Origin: Gemmatimonadota bacterium
GTDB taxonomy: Bacteria > Gemmatimonadota > Gemmatimonadetes > Gemmatimonadales > GWC2-71-9
DNA length: 8,331 nucleotides
Assembly (NCBI GenBank): GCA_003220985.1
Contig: QHTY01000203.1
Location: forward strand, 1-8,331
Direction: 5' to 3'
The first letter of the stretch is position 1, and every line of letters starts with the position of its first letter. Made by a program: the position numbers and the translations under genes. Positions 1 through 6,374 of the stretch are shown piece after piece. A model generated the notes under the pieces. The model ran no database searches. It was not told the DNA's origin and was given only the letters and a program-made list of their open reading frames with translations.

Positions 1-462
1 CGTCGCGCGCTTCATTTGAATGAGAATGACGCCGGCTGCGGCCCCCGGACCGTACACCGCGACGGAGGTTGGGGCACGCAACACCTCCACAGCCTGAACG
101 TCCTCGATGTTGATGTCGTCGAGCCGGAGTGGTCCGGGCCCGTCGACCGGAAGCGCGGTCGCGTCTTCGGCAGCATCGATGCGAATACCATCCACGAGGA
201 TCAACGGTGCGGCGTTCCCCACCACCGTCGTCGTGGCGGCGAACCTGATCTGCGAACCCGCGCCGGTCAGACCGGACCCGCGAGTGATCAGCAGGCCGGG
301 CACGCGGCTAGCGAGCGCCTCAGTGATTGTCTGGGCACCGCTCTCGCGCACGAGCGCGGCGACATCGATCGTGTAACGATCCGAACTGGGCTGAGGCTGG
401 GTGGTGTCGGGTGTTTGCGCGACAAGAGCGGGAGCGAACAGGGCAAGAACCAGGACGTTCAT
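1..462 (-). CDS. TonB-dependent receptor plug-domain protein (N-terminal part, cut by window edge)
   Basis: The 154 visible codons start at an ATG preceded by a good GGAGGAA ribosome site; no other in-frame start lies upstream. A short uncharged leader (MNVLVLALFAPALVAQ) suggests export to the periplasm. Residues about 30-152 read as a plug domain of the SusC/RagA type: LASRVPGLLI, then APLILVDGIRID, then DDINIEDVQAVEVLRAP, SVAVYGPGAAAGVILI and a Lys-Arg ending. In full receptors this plug sits inside a 22-strand outer-membrane barrel and gates TonB-powered uptake. No carboxypeptidase-like regulatory domain and no obvious TonB box lie between leader and plug. The barrel would be beyond the left edge, so a plug-only protein cannot be excluded. 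It lies 26 nt after guaB on the same strand and may be the last visible gene of that operon. The substrate is unknown. The family call is fairly sure; full length is not known. Confidence 0.82.
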   Translation of the reverse strand, partial: MNVLVLALFAPALVAQTPDTTQPQPSSDRYTIDVAALVRESGAQTITEALASRVPGLLITRGSGLTGAGSQIRFAATTTVVGNAAPLILVDGIRIDAAEDATALPVDGPGPLRLDDINIEDVQAVEVLRAPTSVAVYGPGAAAGVILIQMKRAT

Positions 463-488
463 GCTTCCTCCGTCGACACCGGAGCGTG

Positions 489-1946
489 CTACAAACTGTA
501 GTTCGGCGCTTCTCGCGTGATGACGACGTCGTGCGGATGAGACTCTCGAAGCCCAGCCGTCGTAATCCGGATGAACTCGGTTTCGGTCCGTAGCGCAGCG
601 ATATCACATACCCCGCAATACCCCATTCCGCTCCGCAAGCCGCCCACCATCTGGAAGATCACGTCGGCCACCGGGCCCCGGTACGGCACACGCCCTTCGA
701 TCCCTTCGGGCACCAGCTTCTGCAGCGAGACCTCGCCCTCCTGGAAGTAGCGATCCGCCGAGCCGTCCTCCATCGCGGACAGACTGCCCATGCCGCGGAT
801 GACCTTGAAGCGCCGGCCCTCGAGGAGAAACGATTCGCCGGGACTCTCCTCCGTCCCGGCGAGCATCGAGCCCATCATCACACTCTCGGCGCCGGCCGCC
901 AGCGCTTTCACGGCATCGCCCGAATACTTGATCCCGCCGTCCGCGATCACGGGGATGTCTCCGGCCCCGCGGACGGCGTCGACGATGGCGGTGATCTGGG
1001 GAACGCCGATGCCGGTGACGACGCGCGTCGTGCAGATCGAGCCCGGCCCGACGCCGACCTTGACGGCGTCCACGCCGCGCTCGACGAGCGCGCGCGCCCC
1101 GGCTTCCGTCGCGATATTGCCCGCGACGAGCTGCGCGTCCGGAAACGCGTCGCGCAAGCAGGCGACCGTGTCGAGCACGCCCTGGCTGTGCCCGTGCGCG
1201 GAATCCACGACGATGACGTCGCACCCGGCGTCGAGCAGCGCCTGGGCGCGCGCGCTCGCGTCCGGCGCGCCACCGACGGCCGCGGCGACGCGCAGCCGAC
1301 CGTGCTGATCTTTGTTGGCGGCGGGGTACTGCCGGCGCTTGAAGATGTCCTTGATGGTGATGAGGCCCTTCAACAATCCCTGCTTGTCCACGACGGGAAG
1401 CTTTTCGATCCGGTGCTTCGCGAGCAGGCGCTCCGCCTCATCGAGCGTCGTGCCAACTGGTGCCGTCACCAGCTTTTCTTTCGTCATGACGTCACGAATC
1501 GGCCGGTCGAGCTCACGCTCGAACTGCAGATCGCGATTGGTGATGATGCCGACCAGCTTGCCCGCGCCATCCACAATCGGCACGCCCGAGATCTTGAAGC
1601 GTAGCATCAGTTGTTGCGCTTCGCGGAGCGGCCGGTCCGGTCCGAGCGTGATCGGGTTCATGATCATGCCGGATTCGCTGCGCTTGACCCGATCCACTTC
1701 GGCCGCCTGACGGTCCACCGGCATGTTCTTGTGAATCACGCCGATGCCCCCTAGCCGAGCCATGGCCATCGCCATCTCCGCCTCGGTGACGGTATCCATC
1801 GCTGCGGAGACGACTGGAATGTTGAGCGGAATCGCGCGAGTGAAGCGGCTGGTGACCTGGACGTTGCGGGGATGCACCGTCGAATGACGGGGCACGAGCA
1901 GGACGTCGTCAAACGTGAGGGCGACGTCGGGTCGGAAGGTTCCCAT
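489..1946 (-). CDS. guaB: Inosine-5'-monophosphate dehydrogenase
   Basis: This 485-residue protein has the usual bacterial IMPDH length. It oxidises IMP to XMP with NAD+, the first committed step of GMP synthesis, in the cytoplasm. The N-terminus has the family signature LTFDDVLLVP (residues 10-19). Two CBS domains, the usual site of purine-nucleotide regulation, lie at about 93-205. The catalytic loop GPGSICTTR carries the nucleophile Cys305. Also visible are the NAD-contacting VVDSAHGHS (246-254), the phosphate-binding ADGGIKYSGD (335-344), the mobile-flap DRYFQEG with Arg399-Tyr400, and EGIEGRVPYRG. All key residues are present, so the enzyme should be active. The ATG lies 8 nt after the stop of the 113-aa gene with no clear Shine-Dalgarno site, which fits translation coupled to the upstream gene. 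No guaA is adjacent. Very sure. Confidence 0.98.
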   Translation of the reverse strand: MGTFRPDVALTFDDVLLVPRHSTVHPRNVQVTSRFTRAIPLNIPVVSAAMDTVTEAEMAMAMARLGGIGVIHKNMPVDRQAAEVDRVKRSESGMIMNPITLGPDRPLREAQQLMLRFKISGVPIVDGAGKLVGIITNRDLQFERELDRPIRDVMTKEKLVTAPVGTTLDEAERLLAKHRIEKLPVVDKQGLLKGLITIKDIFKRRQYPAANKDQHGRLRVAAAVGGAPDASARAQALLDAGCDVIVVDSAHGHSQGVLDTVACLRDAFPDAQLVAGNIATEAGARALVERGVDAVKVGVGPGSICTTRVVTGIGVPQITAIVDAVRGAGDIPVIADGGIKYSGDAVKALAAGAESVMMGSMLAGTEESPGESFLLEGRRFKVIRGMGSLSAMEDGSADRYFQEGEVSLQKLVPEGIEGRVPYRGPVADVIFQMVGGLRSGMGYCGVCDIAALRTETEFIRITTAGLRESHPHDVVITREAPNYSL

Positions 1947-1954
1947 GGCGGAAG

Positions 1955-2296
1955 TTACTGGGACGTCTTGGTTTCCTCAACCGGCTGATCGGGGGGGGGC
2001 TGGTTCTTGCGCTTCGCTTCCTCGACCGCGGCCTTCCCCGCCGCAGCCAGGCCTTCAAAGAACTTTCCGGCCTTGCCGACCGCGTCCATCGTCCCGCGAA
2101 TGATGGTGACGGGCACCCGGCCGGCGCGCATCGTGTCCTCGAGCGTCTCGGCGACCTTCTGGAACGCCGGCGCACCCGCCGCCCGTTGCGAGTACTTCGA
2201 CTCGAGGAACTCGATGTAGTCGAGCACCTGGTACGCCTGCTCGTCCGGCATGACGTCGAGTTTGCGACGAATCCGTTCGTTCAGGATGTCGTTCAT
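1955..2296 (-). CDS. Conserved hypothetical protein, 113 aa
   Basis: This is a small cytoplasmic protein without signal peptide or membrane segment. The first 35 residues look helical and charged, with a segment MPDEQAYQVLDYIEFLESKY. That segment resembles the N-terminal helix of DUF2281-like antitoxin/regulator proteins, but the likeness is weak and no function is claimed. Residues about 60-97 look like a second helical region rich in Ala, Gly and Lys. The tail (about 98-113) is Pro/Gln/Glu/Thr-rich and probably disordered; its three prolines are read through a run of nine G (1991-1999, plus strand). Its ATG overlaps the stop of the SH3-repeat gene (ATGA, 4 nt) and guaB follows 8 nt later, so the three genes are almost surely cotranscribed. 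No toxin partner is visible. The gene is probably real because of the tight coupling. Confidence 0.8.
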   Translation of the reverse strand: MNDILNERIRRKLDVMPDEQAYQVLDYIEFLESKYSQRAAGAPAFQKVAETLEDTMRAGRVPVTIIRGTMDAVGKAGKFFEGLAAAGKAAVEEAKRKNQPPPDQPVEETKTSQ

Positions 2297-3366
2297 GGCG
2301 TTCCAGCTCCTCCTCCTGCCTCCAGCGAGACGAGGTCTACGACGGGATTCCCCAGGTACCGGCTGCGCCCGTTCCGCACGCGCGCGATGACCTGCATCGG
2401 CGCGAGGGGCGTGAGAGCCCGGAACGCCGGCAGCTTGCTCTCCGGCACAATGATGTACACGAAGCCGCGCTCCGGGAGCGGGCCGCGCGCGAGGACGTAG
2501 GACACGCCGTTCGGAATGTCGGGCCGCAAGTCGTCGGCTTTTTGAATCGCGATGAATTCCAGATTCCAGCGCAGCACCTGGCCGACGTAGCGCTGCGGCT
2601 CGGCGCGCAGCTCAGCGGCCGTGACGCCGACCAGCACGCCGGCGGGCGCGGGCTGCAGATCACCACCCTTGACCCACCCTTCGAACTGCACCCGCGTCCA
2701 TTCGCCGTTGCGGCTGAGGACCCGCAACGGCGTCTCGGTCGCGATGGTGCCCGCTTCCGGACCGTCGGGGGCGCGGTAGAGCGTCGTCATGCGCACAGGT
2801 TGGGCACGGGAACTGTCCACGCGCGTGGTGTCGGCGCCGGCCCCGGGCCGCGGGCTCGGGGTTAGTCGACCCTGGACAGTGTCTGCGGCGCTGTCGCTCG
2901 ATTCCACTGTTCGCGTTGCCACCACGTCGGCGACAGGTGCGAGCGCGCTGCGCTGCACCCAGCCGTCGCGCGTCACGTGGACCCAGCGTCCGCTGCTGTC
3001 CGGGGGCGCGCGTTTCAGCCCAAACCCCTCGGCGAGCTCGGCGACGAGCGGGCCGGCGGGCGCCGCGCGCAAGTTTTCGTTGGGTGTGCGCGTGACGAGC
3101 AGATCGAAATCGGGGCGGTCGCTGGGGCCTACGGACGTCCCGAAGATCCACCCTTCCAGCGCGACATGAATCCAGTCGTTGCGGGTTGCGCCGCCTGCGG
3201 TCAGAATCGCGCCACGCGCGAGGCGCGCGATGCGGCGGCCGGCGACGTCCTGATAGAACCAGGCGTTGTCGGCGGTCACGCGATAGCGGCCGGCACCCTG
3301 GGCATTTGCTGGCGTCGCCAGACTGAGAACGGCTAGTAGGCTCGGAACGATCCGGCTAACTTGCAT
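2293..3366 (-). CDS. Secreted multi-SH3-like domain protein
   Basis: The chosen start gives 357 residues and a clean signal peptide (MQVSRIVPSLLAVLSLATPANAQ, cleavage near Ala22-Gln23). The open frame continues upstream to 3495, but that extension lies over gpmI and would bury the signal. A GAGGGGG tract lies directly before the ATG, rather close. The mature part has three bacterial SH3-like repeats, at about 28-76, 88-140 and 192-236. Each ends in a W-(I/T/V)-x-V-x-x-x-G-W-(I/V) pattern (WIHVALEGWI, WVHVTRDGWV, WTRVQFEGWV). A Ser/Thr/Pro/Asp-rich linker (about 145-190) separates repeats two and three. Residues about 250-350 form a separate compact domain (YVGQVLRWNLEFIAIQKADD, RPDIPNG, ARGPLPERGFVYIIVP) that may be OB-like, which is inference. 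Such SH3 repeats often bind peptidoglycan or proteins in the envelope. It is the first visible gene of the minus-strand operon and is divergent from gpmI. Confidence 0.85.
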   Translation of the reverse strand: MQVSRIVPSLLAVLSLATPANAQGAGRYRVTADNAWFYQDVAGRRIARLARGAILTAGGATRNDWIHVALEGWIFGTSVGPSDRPDFDLLVTRTPNENLRAAPAGPLVAELAEGFGLKRAPPDSSGRWVHVTRDGWVQRSALAPVADVVATRTVESSDSAADTVQGRLTPSPRPGAGADTTRVDSSRAQPVRMTTLYRAPDGPEAGTIATETPLRVLSRNGEWTRVQFEGWVKGGDLQPAPAGVLVGVTAAELRAEPQRYVGQVLRWNLEFIAIQKADDLRPDIPNGVSYVLARGPLPERGFVYIIVPESKLPAFRALTPLAPMQVIARVRNGRSRYLGNPVVDLVSLEAGGGAGTP

Positions 3367-3376
3367 CCCCCTCAAT
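3367..3376. promoter_or_regulatory. Minimal divergent junction between the two operons
   Basis: Only these 10 bases separate the start codons of the SH3-repeat gene (minus) and gpmI (plus). The tract CCCCCTC serves as GAGGGGG for the minus-strand gene and leaves gpmI with no ribosome-binding site. Promoters for each direction must lie inside the opposite coding sequence or further away. No convincing -35/-10 pair was found; CTAACTT at 3356-3362 is only a weak -10 candidate for gpmI. Confidence 0.4.
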
Positions 3377-4960
3377 ATGACAACGACCCGCGGCACGCGC
3401 ACCCCGGTCATCCTCATCGTGCTCGACGGCTGGGGCTTTCGTCCCGGCCGCGAGGGCAACGCGATCGAGCTCGGCAGCACGCCGGTGTGGCACAAGCTGT
3501 GGCAGCGCCCAGCGCGAACACTGCTCGAAGCGTCGGGCCTCGCCGTCGGACTGCCCGACGAACAAATCGGGAACAGCGAAGTCGGTCACCTGAACCTCGG
3601 CGCCGGCCGCGTCGTGCCGCAGGACATGGTGCGTATTTCACAGTCGATCGAGTCTGGTGAGTTCTTTCGCATTCCCGCTCTCGTCCAACTGGCGGAAGAC
3701 ACACGTCGGCATGACGGCACGTTGCACGTGATGGGGCTGATCGGCACCGGCGGCGTACATGCGCTCGACAAGCACCTGCTCGCAGCCGTCGAACTGGGCC
3801 GCCGGGCTGGCGTCCCCGTCGCGATTCACGCGTGGTTGGATGGCCGCGACTCGCCGCCGAAGTCCGGGCTGGGATTCATGGAGCAGTTGCTGAACGAGAT
3901 CGGAGTCAGGAGTCAGGAGTCCGGATCCGGGGATGCCAGCCCCGGCGCCCGATTCCAGACTCCTGTCTCCACGATAATCGGCCGCTATTACGCAATGGAT
4001 CGTGACAAGCGCTGGGACCGCACCAAACTCGCCTACGATGCGATGGTGAAAGGGATCGGCGTGCAGGCTCCCGATCCGATCACCGCGATCAAGCAGGCGT
4101 ACGCAGCCGGCGAGACGGACGAGTTCGTCAAGCCGCGCGTCATCACCGGGGCGCCCCTGATCAAAGCGGGCGACGGCATCTTCTGCTTCAACTATAGAGC
4201 CGATCGCATGCGCCAGATCGTGCGCGCACTCGCCGTTCCGGACTTCGACGGCTTCGCCGTGAAGGGCCGGCCCCGGGCGCGGCTGGCGACGATGACGCGC
4301 TACGACGAGACGCTGCCCTTCCCCGCCGCGTTCGAGCCGATAGTGCTGTCACGCATCGTCGCCGAGGTGCTGTCCGACCACGGTAAGACGATGTTTCGCA
4401 CGGCGGAGACCGAAAAGTACGCGCACGTCACATACTTCTTTAATGGCGGATACGAGCCCCCCTACAAGGGCGAAGAGCGGCTGCTCGTACCGTCGCAGAA
4501 GGTCGCGACGTACGACCTCATGCCGGAGATGAGTGCCCCGGGGGTCACCGACGTGCTCTGCAAGGCGATCACCGCGAAGCAGCACGACTTCATCCTCTGC
4601 AACTACGCCAACGGCGACATGGTCGGACATTCCGGCGTGCTGGCGGCCGCCGTCAAGGCGGTCGAGACCGTCGACCAGTGCCTGGCGCGGGTCCTCACCA
4701 CCGCCGAAACGGCGAACGCCACGGTCTTGGTGACGGCCGATCACGGCAACTGCGAGCTGATGATCGACCCCGCGACGGGCGGCCCGCACACCGCGCACAC
4801 GACGAATCCGGTGCCCTTCGTCATGGTCGGAGCAGGGACCGGGACGCAGCCGCTGCGGGCCGGTGGCTCGCTTCGCGACGTTGGACCGACGATCTTGCAG
4901 CTCATGGGTATCGAGCCGCCGAAAGAGATGACCGGACGCGATCTACGGGAGAGTGATTGA
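3377..4960 (+). CDS. gpmI: 2,3-bisphosphoglycerate-independent phosphoglycerate mutase
   Basis: This 527-aa cytoplasmic enzyme interconverts 3- and 2-phosphoglycerate in glycolysis and gluconeogenesis, using two Mn2+ and a phosphoserine intermediate. Visible motifs are VLDGWG (Asp17, metal), IGNSEVGHLNLGAGR (nucleophile Ser67), GGVHAL (His128), LDGRD (Arg157, Asp158), GRYYAMDRDKRWDR (Arg203, Arg209), FNYRADR (Arg274, Arg277) and EKYAHVTYF (Lys347). Further metal ligands are in YANGDMVGHSG (Asp414, His418), TADHGN (Asp455, His456) and HTAHTTNPVPF (His474). All are intact. It is somewhat longer than the usual 505-515 residues because residues 176-198, a Ser/Gly/Gln-rich stretch, are encoded by a 69-nt palindromic element lying in frame before GRYYAMDRD. 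The ATG is the only plausible start and has no Shine-Dalgarno site, so it may be nearly leaderless. The stop overlaps the next start (TGATG). Very sure of identity. Confidence 0.97.
   Translation: MTTTRGTRTPVILIVLDGWGFRPGREGNAIELGSTPVWHKLWQRPARTLLEASGLAVGLPDEQIGNSEVGHLNLGAGRVVPQDMVRISQSIESGEFFRIPALVQLAEDTRRHDGTLHVMGLIGTGGVHALDKHLLAAVELGRRAGVPVAIHAWLDGRDSPPKSGLGFMEQLLNEIGVRSQESGSGDASPGARFQTPVSTIIGRYYAMDRDKRWDRTKLAYDAMVKGIGVQAPDPITAIKQAYAAGETDEFVKPRVITGAPLIKAGDGIFCFNYRADRMRQIVRALAVPDFDGFAVKGRPRARLATMTRYDETLPFPAAFEPIVLSRIVAEVLSDHGKTMFRTAETEKYAHVTYFFNGGYEPPYKGEERLLVPSQKVATYDLMPEMSAPGVTDVLCKAITAKQHDFILCNYANGDMVGHSGVLAAAVKAVETVDQCLARVLTTAETANATVLVTADHGNCELMIDPATGGPHTAHTTNPVPFVMVGAGTGTQPLRAGGSLRDVGPTILQLMGIEPPKEMTGRDLRESD
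3902..3970. repeat. In-frame palindromic repeat element inside gpmI
   Basis: The left arm (3902-3932) begins with GGAGTCA, GGAGTCA, GGAGTCC in tandem. The loop is 7 nt (3933-3939). The right arm (3940-3970), read on the other strand, begins GGAGACA, GGAGTCT, GGAATCG. Pairing position by position gives 25 Watson-Crick pairs and one G-T of 31, with mismatches at 3906, 3915, 3922, 3925 and 3926. The length is exactly 23 codons and the reading frame is kept. The encoded residues (176-198 of GpmI) do not match the family, which normally has a short link here. It looks like an inserted palindromic element similar in logic to Rickettsia palindromic elements; that comparison is inference. Confidence 0.8.
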
Positions 4961-5691
4961 TGCGTTGCTTGTTGGAAGGTTGGAAGGTTGGAAGGTGTGT
5001 GATCGTCGGAATGTTTCTTTCCAACATTCCCACCGTCCAACTGTCCGCCCAGGTTGGCCACAACCCCGGGACCTCCCCCTATCACGACATCGCGCTGCAC
5101 GCCGGGCCGATGTTCTTCGTGGGTCACCTCGGGGCGGATCGCGGCAAGGTGCAAGCCGGTACGAGTAACGCGCTCACGTTCGGCGCGCGCTGGGAGATCC
5201 CCGCCGGCCGCTCGCTGCAGTTCCAGTTCACCGGTGCCTACCTGCGGGGCGACCGCTTCATCATCGACCCGCGCGCTGACTCGAATTCCGTGGCGCGGCG
5301 GACAGGCCCGGTGAAATCCGATCTGGCGCAGGCAGAGGTCGGCATGCTGCTCCGGCTGACGGGCGGCAAGACCTGGCACGGCTTCGCACCGTACGTAGGC
5401 ACAGGCCTCGGCCTGGTTTTCGACACGGACTCACCCGGCGACACCACCGGCAGTCGCTATCGGTTCGGCTCGAAGTTCACACTGGCGTTTGCCTCCGGCG
5501 TGCGCTGGTATCCGGCGCGGCGCGTCGTGCTCAATGCCGATGTGCGGGCGCTGTTTTGGCGTCTCAAGTATCCGGTGTCCTTCCACACGCCGCTGGCGTC
5601 GGACGGCTCGCGCGTGATCCCACTGAACGAGCGCCTCACCGACTGGACGGTGCATCCCTGGATCACCTTTGGCCTCGGATGGACTTTCTAG
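4960..5691 (+). CDS. Outer-membrane beta-barrel protein
   Basis: The 243-residue product is predicted to be exported. The ATG overlaps the gpmI stop and is preceded at good distance by GGGAGAG; a TTG three bases upstream is less likely. The N-terminal 31 residues end in LSAQ, a plausible signal-peptidase site, but the leader is odd: it holds Glu, Trp and Lys and only a modest hydrophobic core (VIVGMFL), and it is encoded by the palindrome at 4971-5041. From residue about 40 alternating hydrophobic stretches recur with turns rich in Gly, Asp and Ser: IALHAGPMFFVG, ALTFGARWEI, LQFQFTGAYL, AEVGMLLRL, FAPYVGTGLGLVF, FTLAFASGVRWY, VLNADVRALFW. The end is ITFGLGWTF, a terminal aromatic strand typical of BAM substrates. 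This suggests a small barrel of roughly eight strands. Its role is unknown; the overlap with tupB hints at a link to tungstate uptake, which is speculation. Confidence 0.83.
   Translation: MRCLLEGWKVGRCVIVGMFLSNIPTVQLSAQVGHNPGTSPYHDIALHAGPMFFVGHLGADRGKVQAGTSNALTFGARWEIPAGRSLQFQFTGAYLRGDRFIIDPRADSNSVARRTGPVKSDLAQAEVGMLLRLTGGKTWHGFAPYVGTGLGLVFDTDSPGDTTGSRYRFGSKFTLAFASGVRWYPARRVVLNADVRALFWRLKYPVSFHTPLASDGSRVIPLNERLTDWTVHPWITFGLGWTF
4971..5041. repeat. Palindromic repeat element in the leader-peptide region of the barrel gene
   Basis: Three perfect copies of GTTGGAAG (4971-4978, 4979-4986, 4987-4994) plus one G make the left arm, ending at 4995. A 21-nt spacer follows. The right arm (5017-5041) read on the other strand is GTTGGACG, GTGGGAAT, GTTGGAAA and a G. 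Pairing gives 21 Watson-Crick pairs and one G-T of 25; mismatches involve 4977, 4981 and 4986. It starts 8 nt after the start codon, so the mRNA hairpin would lie between gpmI and the barrel-coding body. Confidence 0.75.
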
Positions 5692-6374
5692 CCGAGGGAG
5701 TGCGGCGCGCGTGGGGGCTGCTGATCGCCGGTGATTCCGAAGTTTTCGGAATCGCGCTCCTCACGCTCAAAGTTGCCGTCGTCGCGACCGTCATCGCCTG
5801 TACGGTCGGACTGCCCCTCGGGTACTTCCTGGCGACGCGGCGTTTCTGGGGCCGGCGCGCCGCCCTCACCGTCGTCAATACGGCGCTCGCGTTCCCGACC
5901 GTCGTCGTCGGCTTGCTGCTCTACGGGATGCTGTCGCGGCGCGGGCCGCTCGGAGGCCTGGGCTGGCTGTACACCTGGCAGGCGATCGTTGTAGGCGATG
6001 TGCTGCTGGCCCTGCCGATCGCCGCGGCCTTGTCGGCCGCCGCCGTACAGGGTGTCGATCCGCGCGTGCGGCGGACCGCGGAAACGCTCGGCGCCGGGCC
6101 ATGGCGCACGGCCTGGACGGTCGCGCGCGAAGCGCGCTTTGCGCTCGCGGCCGTCATCACGGCCGCGTTTGGTCAGGTCGTTGCGGAAGTCGGGGCCGCG
6201 ATGATCGTCGGCGGCAACATCCGCGGCTCCACCCGCACGCTGACCACCGCCGTCGCACTCTACACGTCCCAGGGTGACTTCGGGACGGCGCTTGCCCTCG
6301 GGCTCGTGCTGGTGATCCTGGCGCTCGTCATCAACATCGCGTTGCAGGTCCTGCAGGGGCGTGGCAATGGTTGA
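5679..6374 (+). CDS. tupB: Tungstate ABC transporter permease
   Basis: This 231-residue inner-membrane protein forms the channel of a tungstate importer with the TupC ATPase and normally a periplasmic TupA. The chosen ATG gives MDFLAEGVRRAWGLL, which matches the usual TupB beginning; it overlaps the end of the barrel gene by 13 nt. A longer open frame back to 5556 has a non-family N-terminus. About five hydrophobic segments are seen, near residues 23-50, 61-86, 98-122, 150-178 and 202-226. The coupling (EAA-like) loop is at about 131-153 (RRTAETLGAG...REAR). Family hallmarks are VNTALAFPTVVVGLLLYGMLSRRGPLG in pieces (67-92), VAEVGAAMIVGGNIRG (168-183), TRTLTTAVALYTSQGDF and the short C-terminus. 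The EVGAAMIVGGNI motif separates TupB/WtpB-like permeases from most other families. A molybdate specificity cannot be excluded from sequence alone. Confidence 0.92.
   Translation: MDFLAEGVRRAWGLLIAGDSEVFGIALLTLKVAVVATVIACTVGLPLGYFLATRRFWGRRAALTVVNTALAFPTVVVGLLLYGMLSRRGPLGGLGWLYTWQAIVVGDVLLALPIAAALSAAAVQGVDPRVRRTAETLGAGPWRTAWTVAREARFALAAVITAAFGQVVAEVGAAMIVGGNIRGSTRTLTTAVALYTSQGDFGTALALGLVLVILALVINIALQVLQGRGNG

Noticed and set aside
604..1224. Long Arg-rich open frames antisense or alternative to guaB and other genes
   Set aside because: Arg/Ala/Gly-rich shadow frames typical of GC-rich DNA; the guaB, gpmI and tup frames are certain.
1991..1999. Run of nine G in the 113-aa gene as a frameshift
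   Set aside because: The tail is low-complexity so a shift cannot be proved, and the stop leaves a natural 8-nt gap to guaB.
2820..2880. GC-rich inverted-repeat-like stretch in the SH3 gene
   Set aside because: It encodes the Pro/Gly/Ser/Thr linker; composition explains it and no ordered hairpin with a tandem-unit build is seen.
3334..3362. Promoter for gpmI with CTAACTT as -10
   Set aside because: No matching -35 at the right spacing; too weak to call a promoter.
3367..3495. Longer version of the SH3-repeat protein starting at 3495
   Set aside because: It would overlap gpmI antisense by over 100 nt and put a signal peptide in the interior.
5556..5678. Longer open frame giving 41 extra residues at the TupB N-terminus
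   Set aside because: The extension lies over the barrel gene in another frame and resembles no TupB; the ATG at 5679 gives the family-like start.
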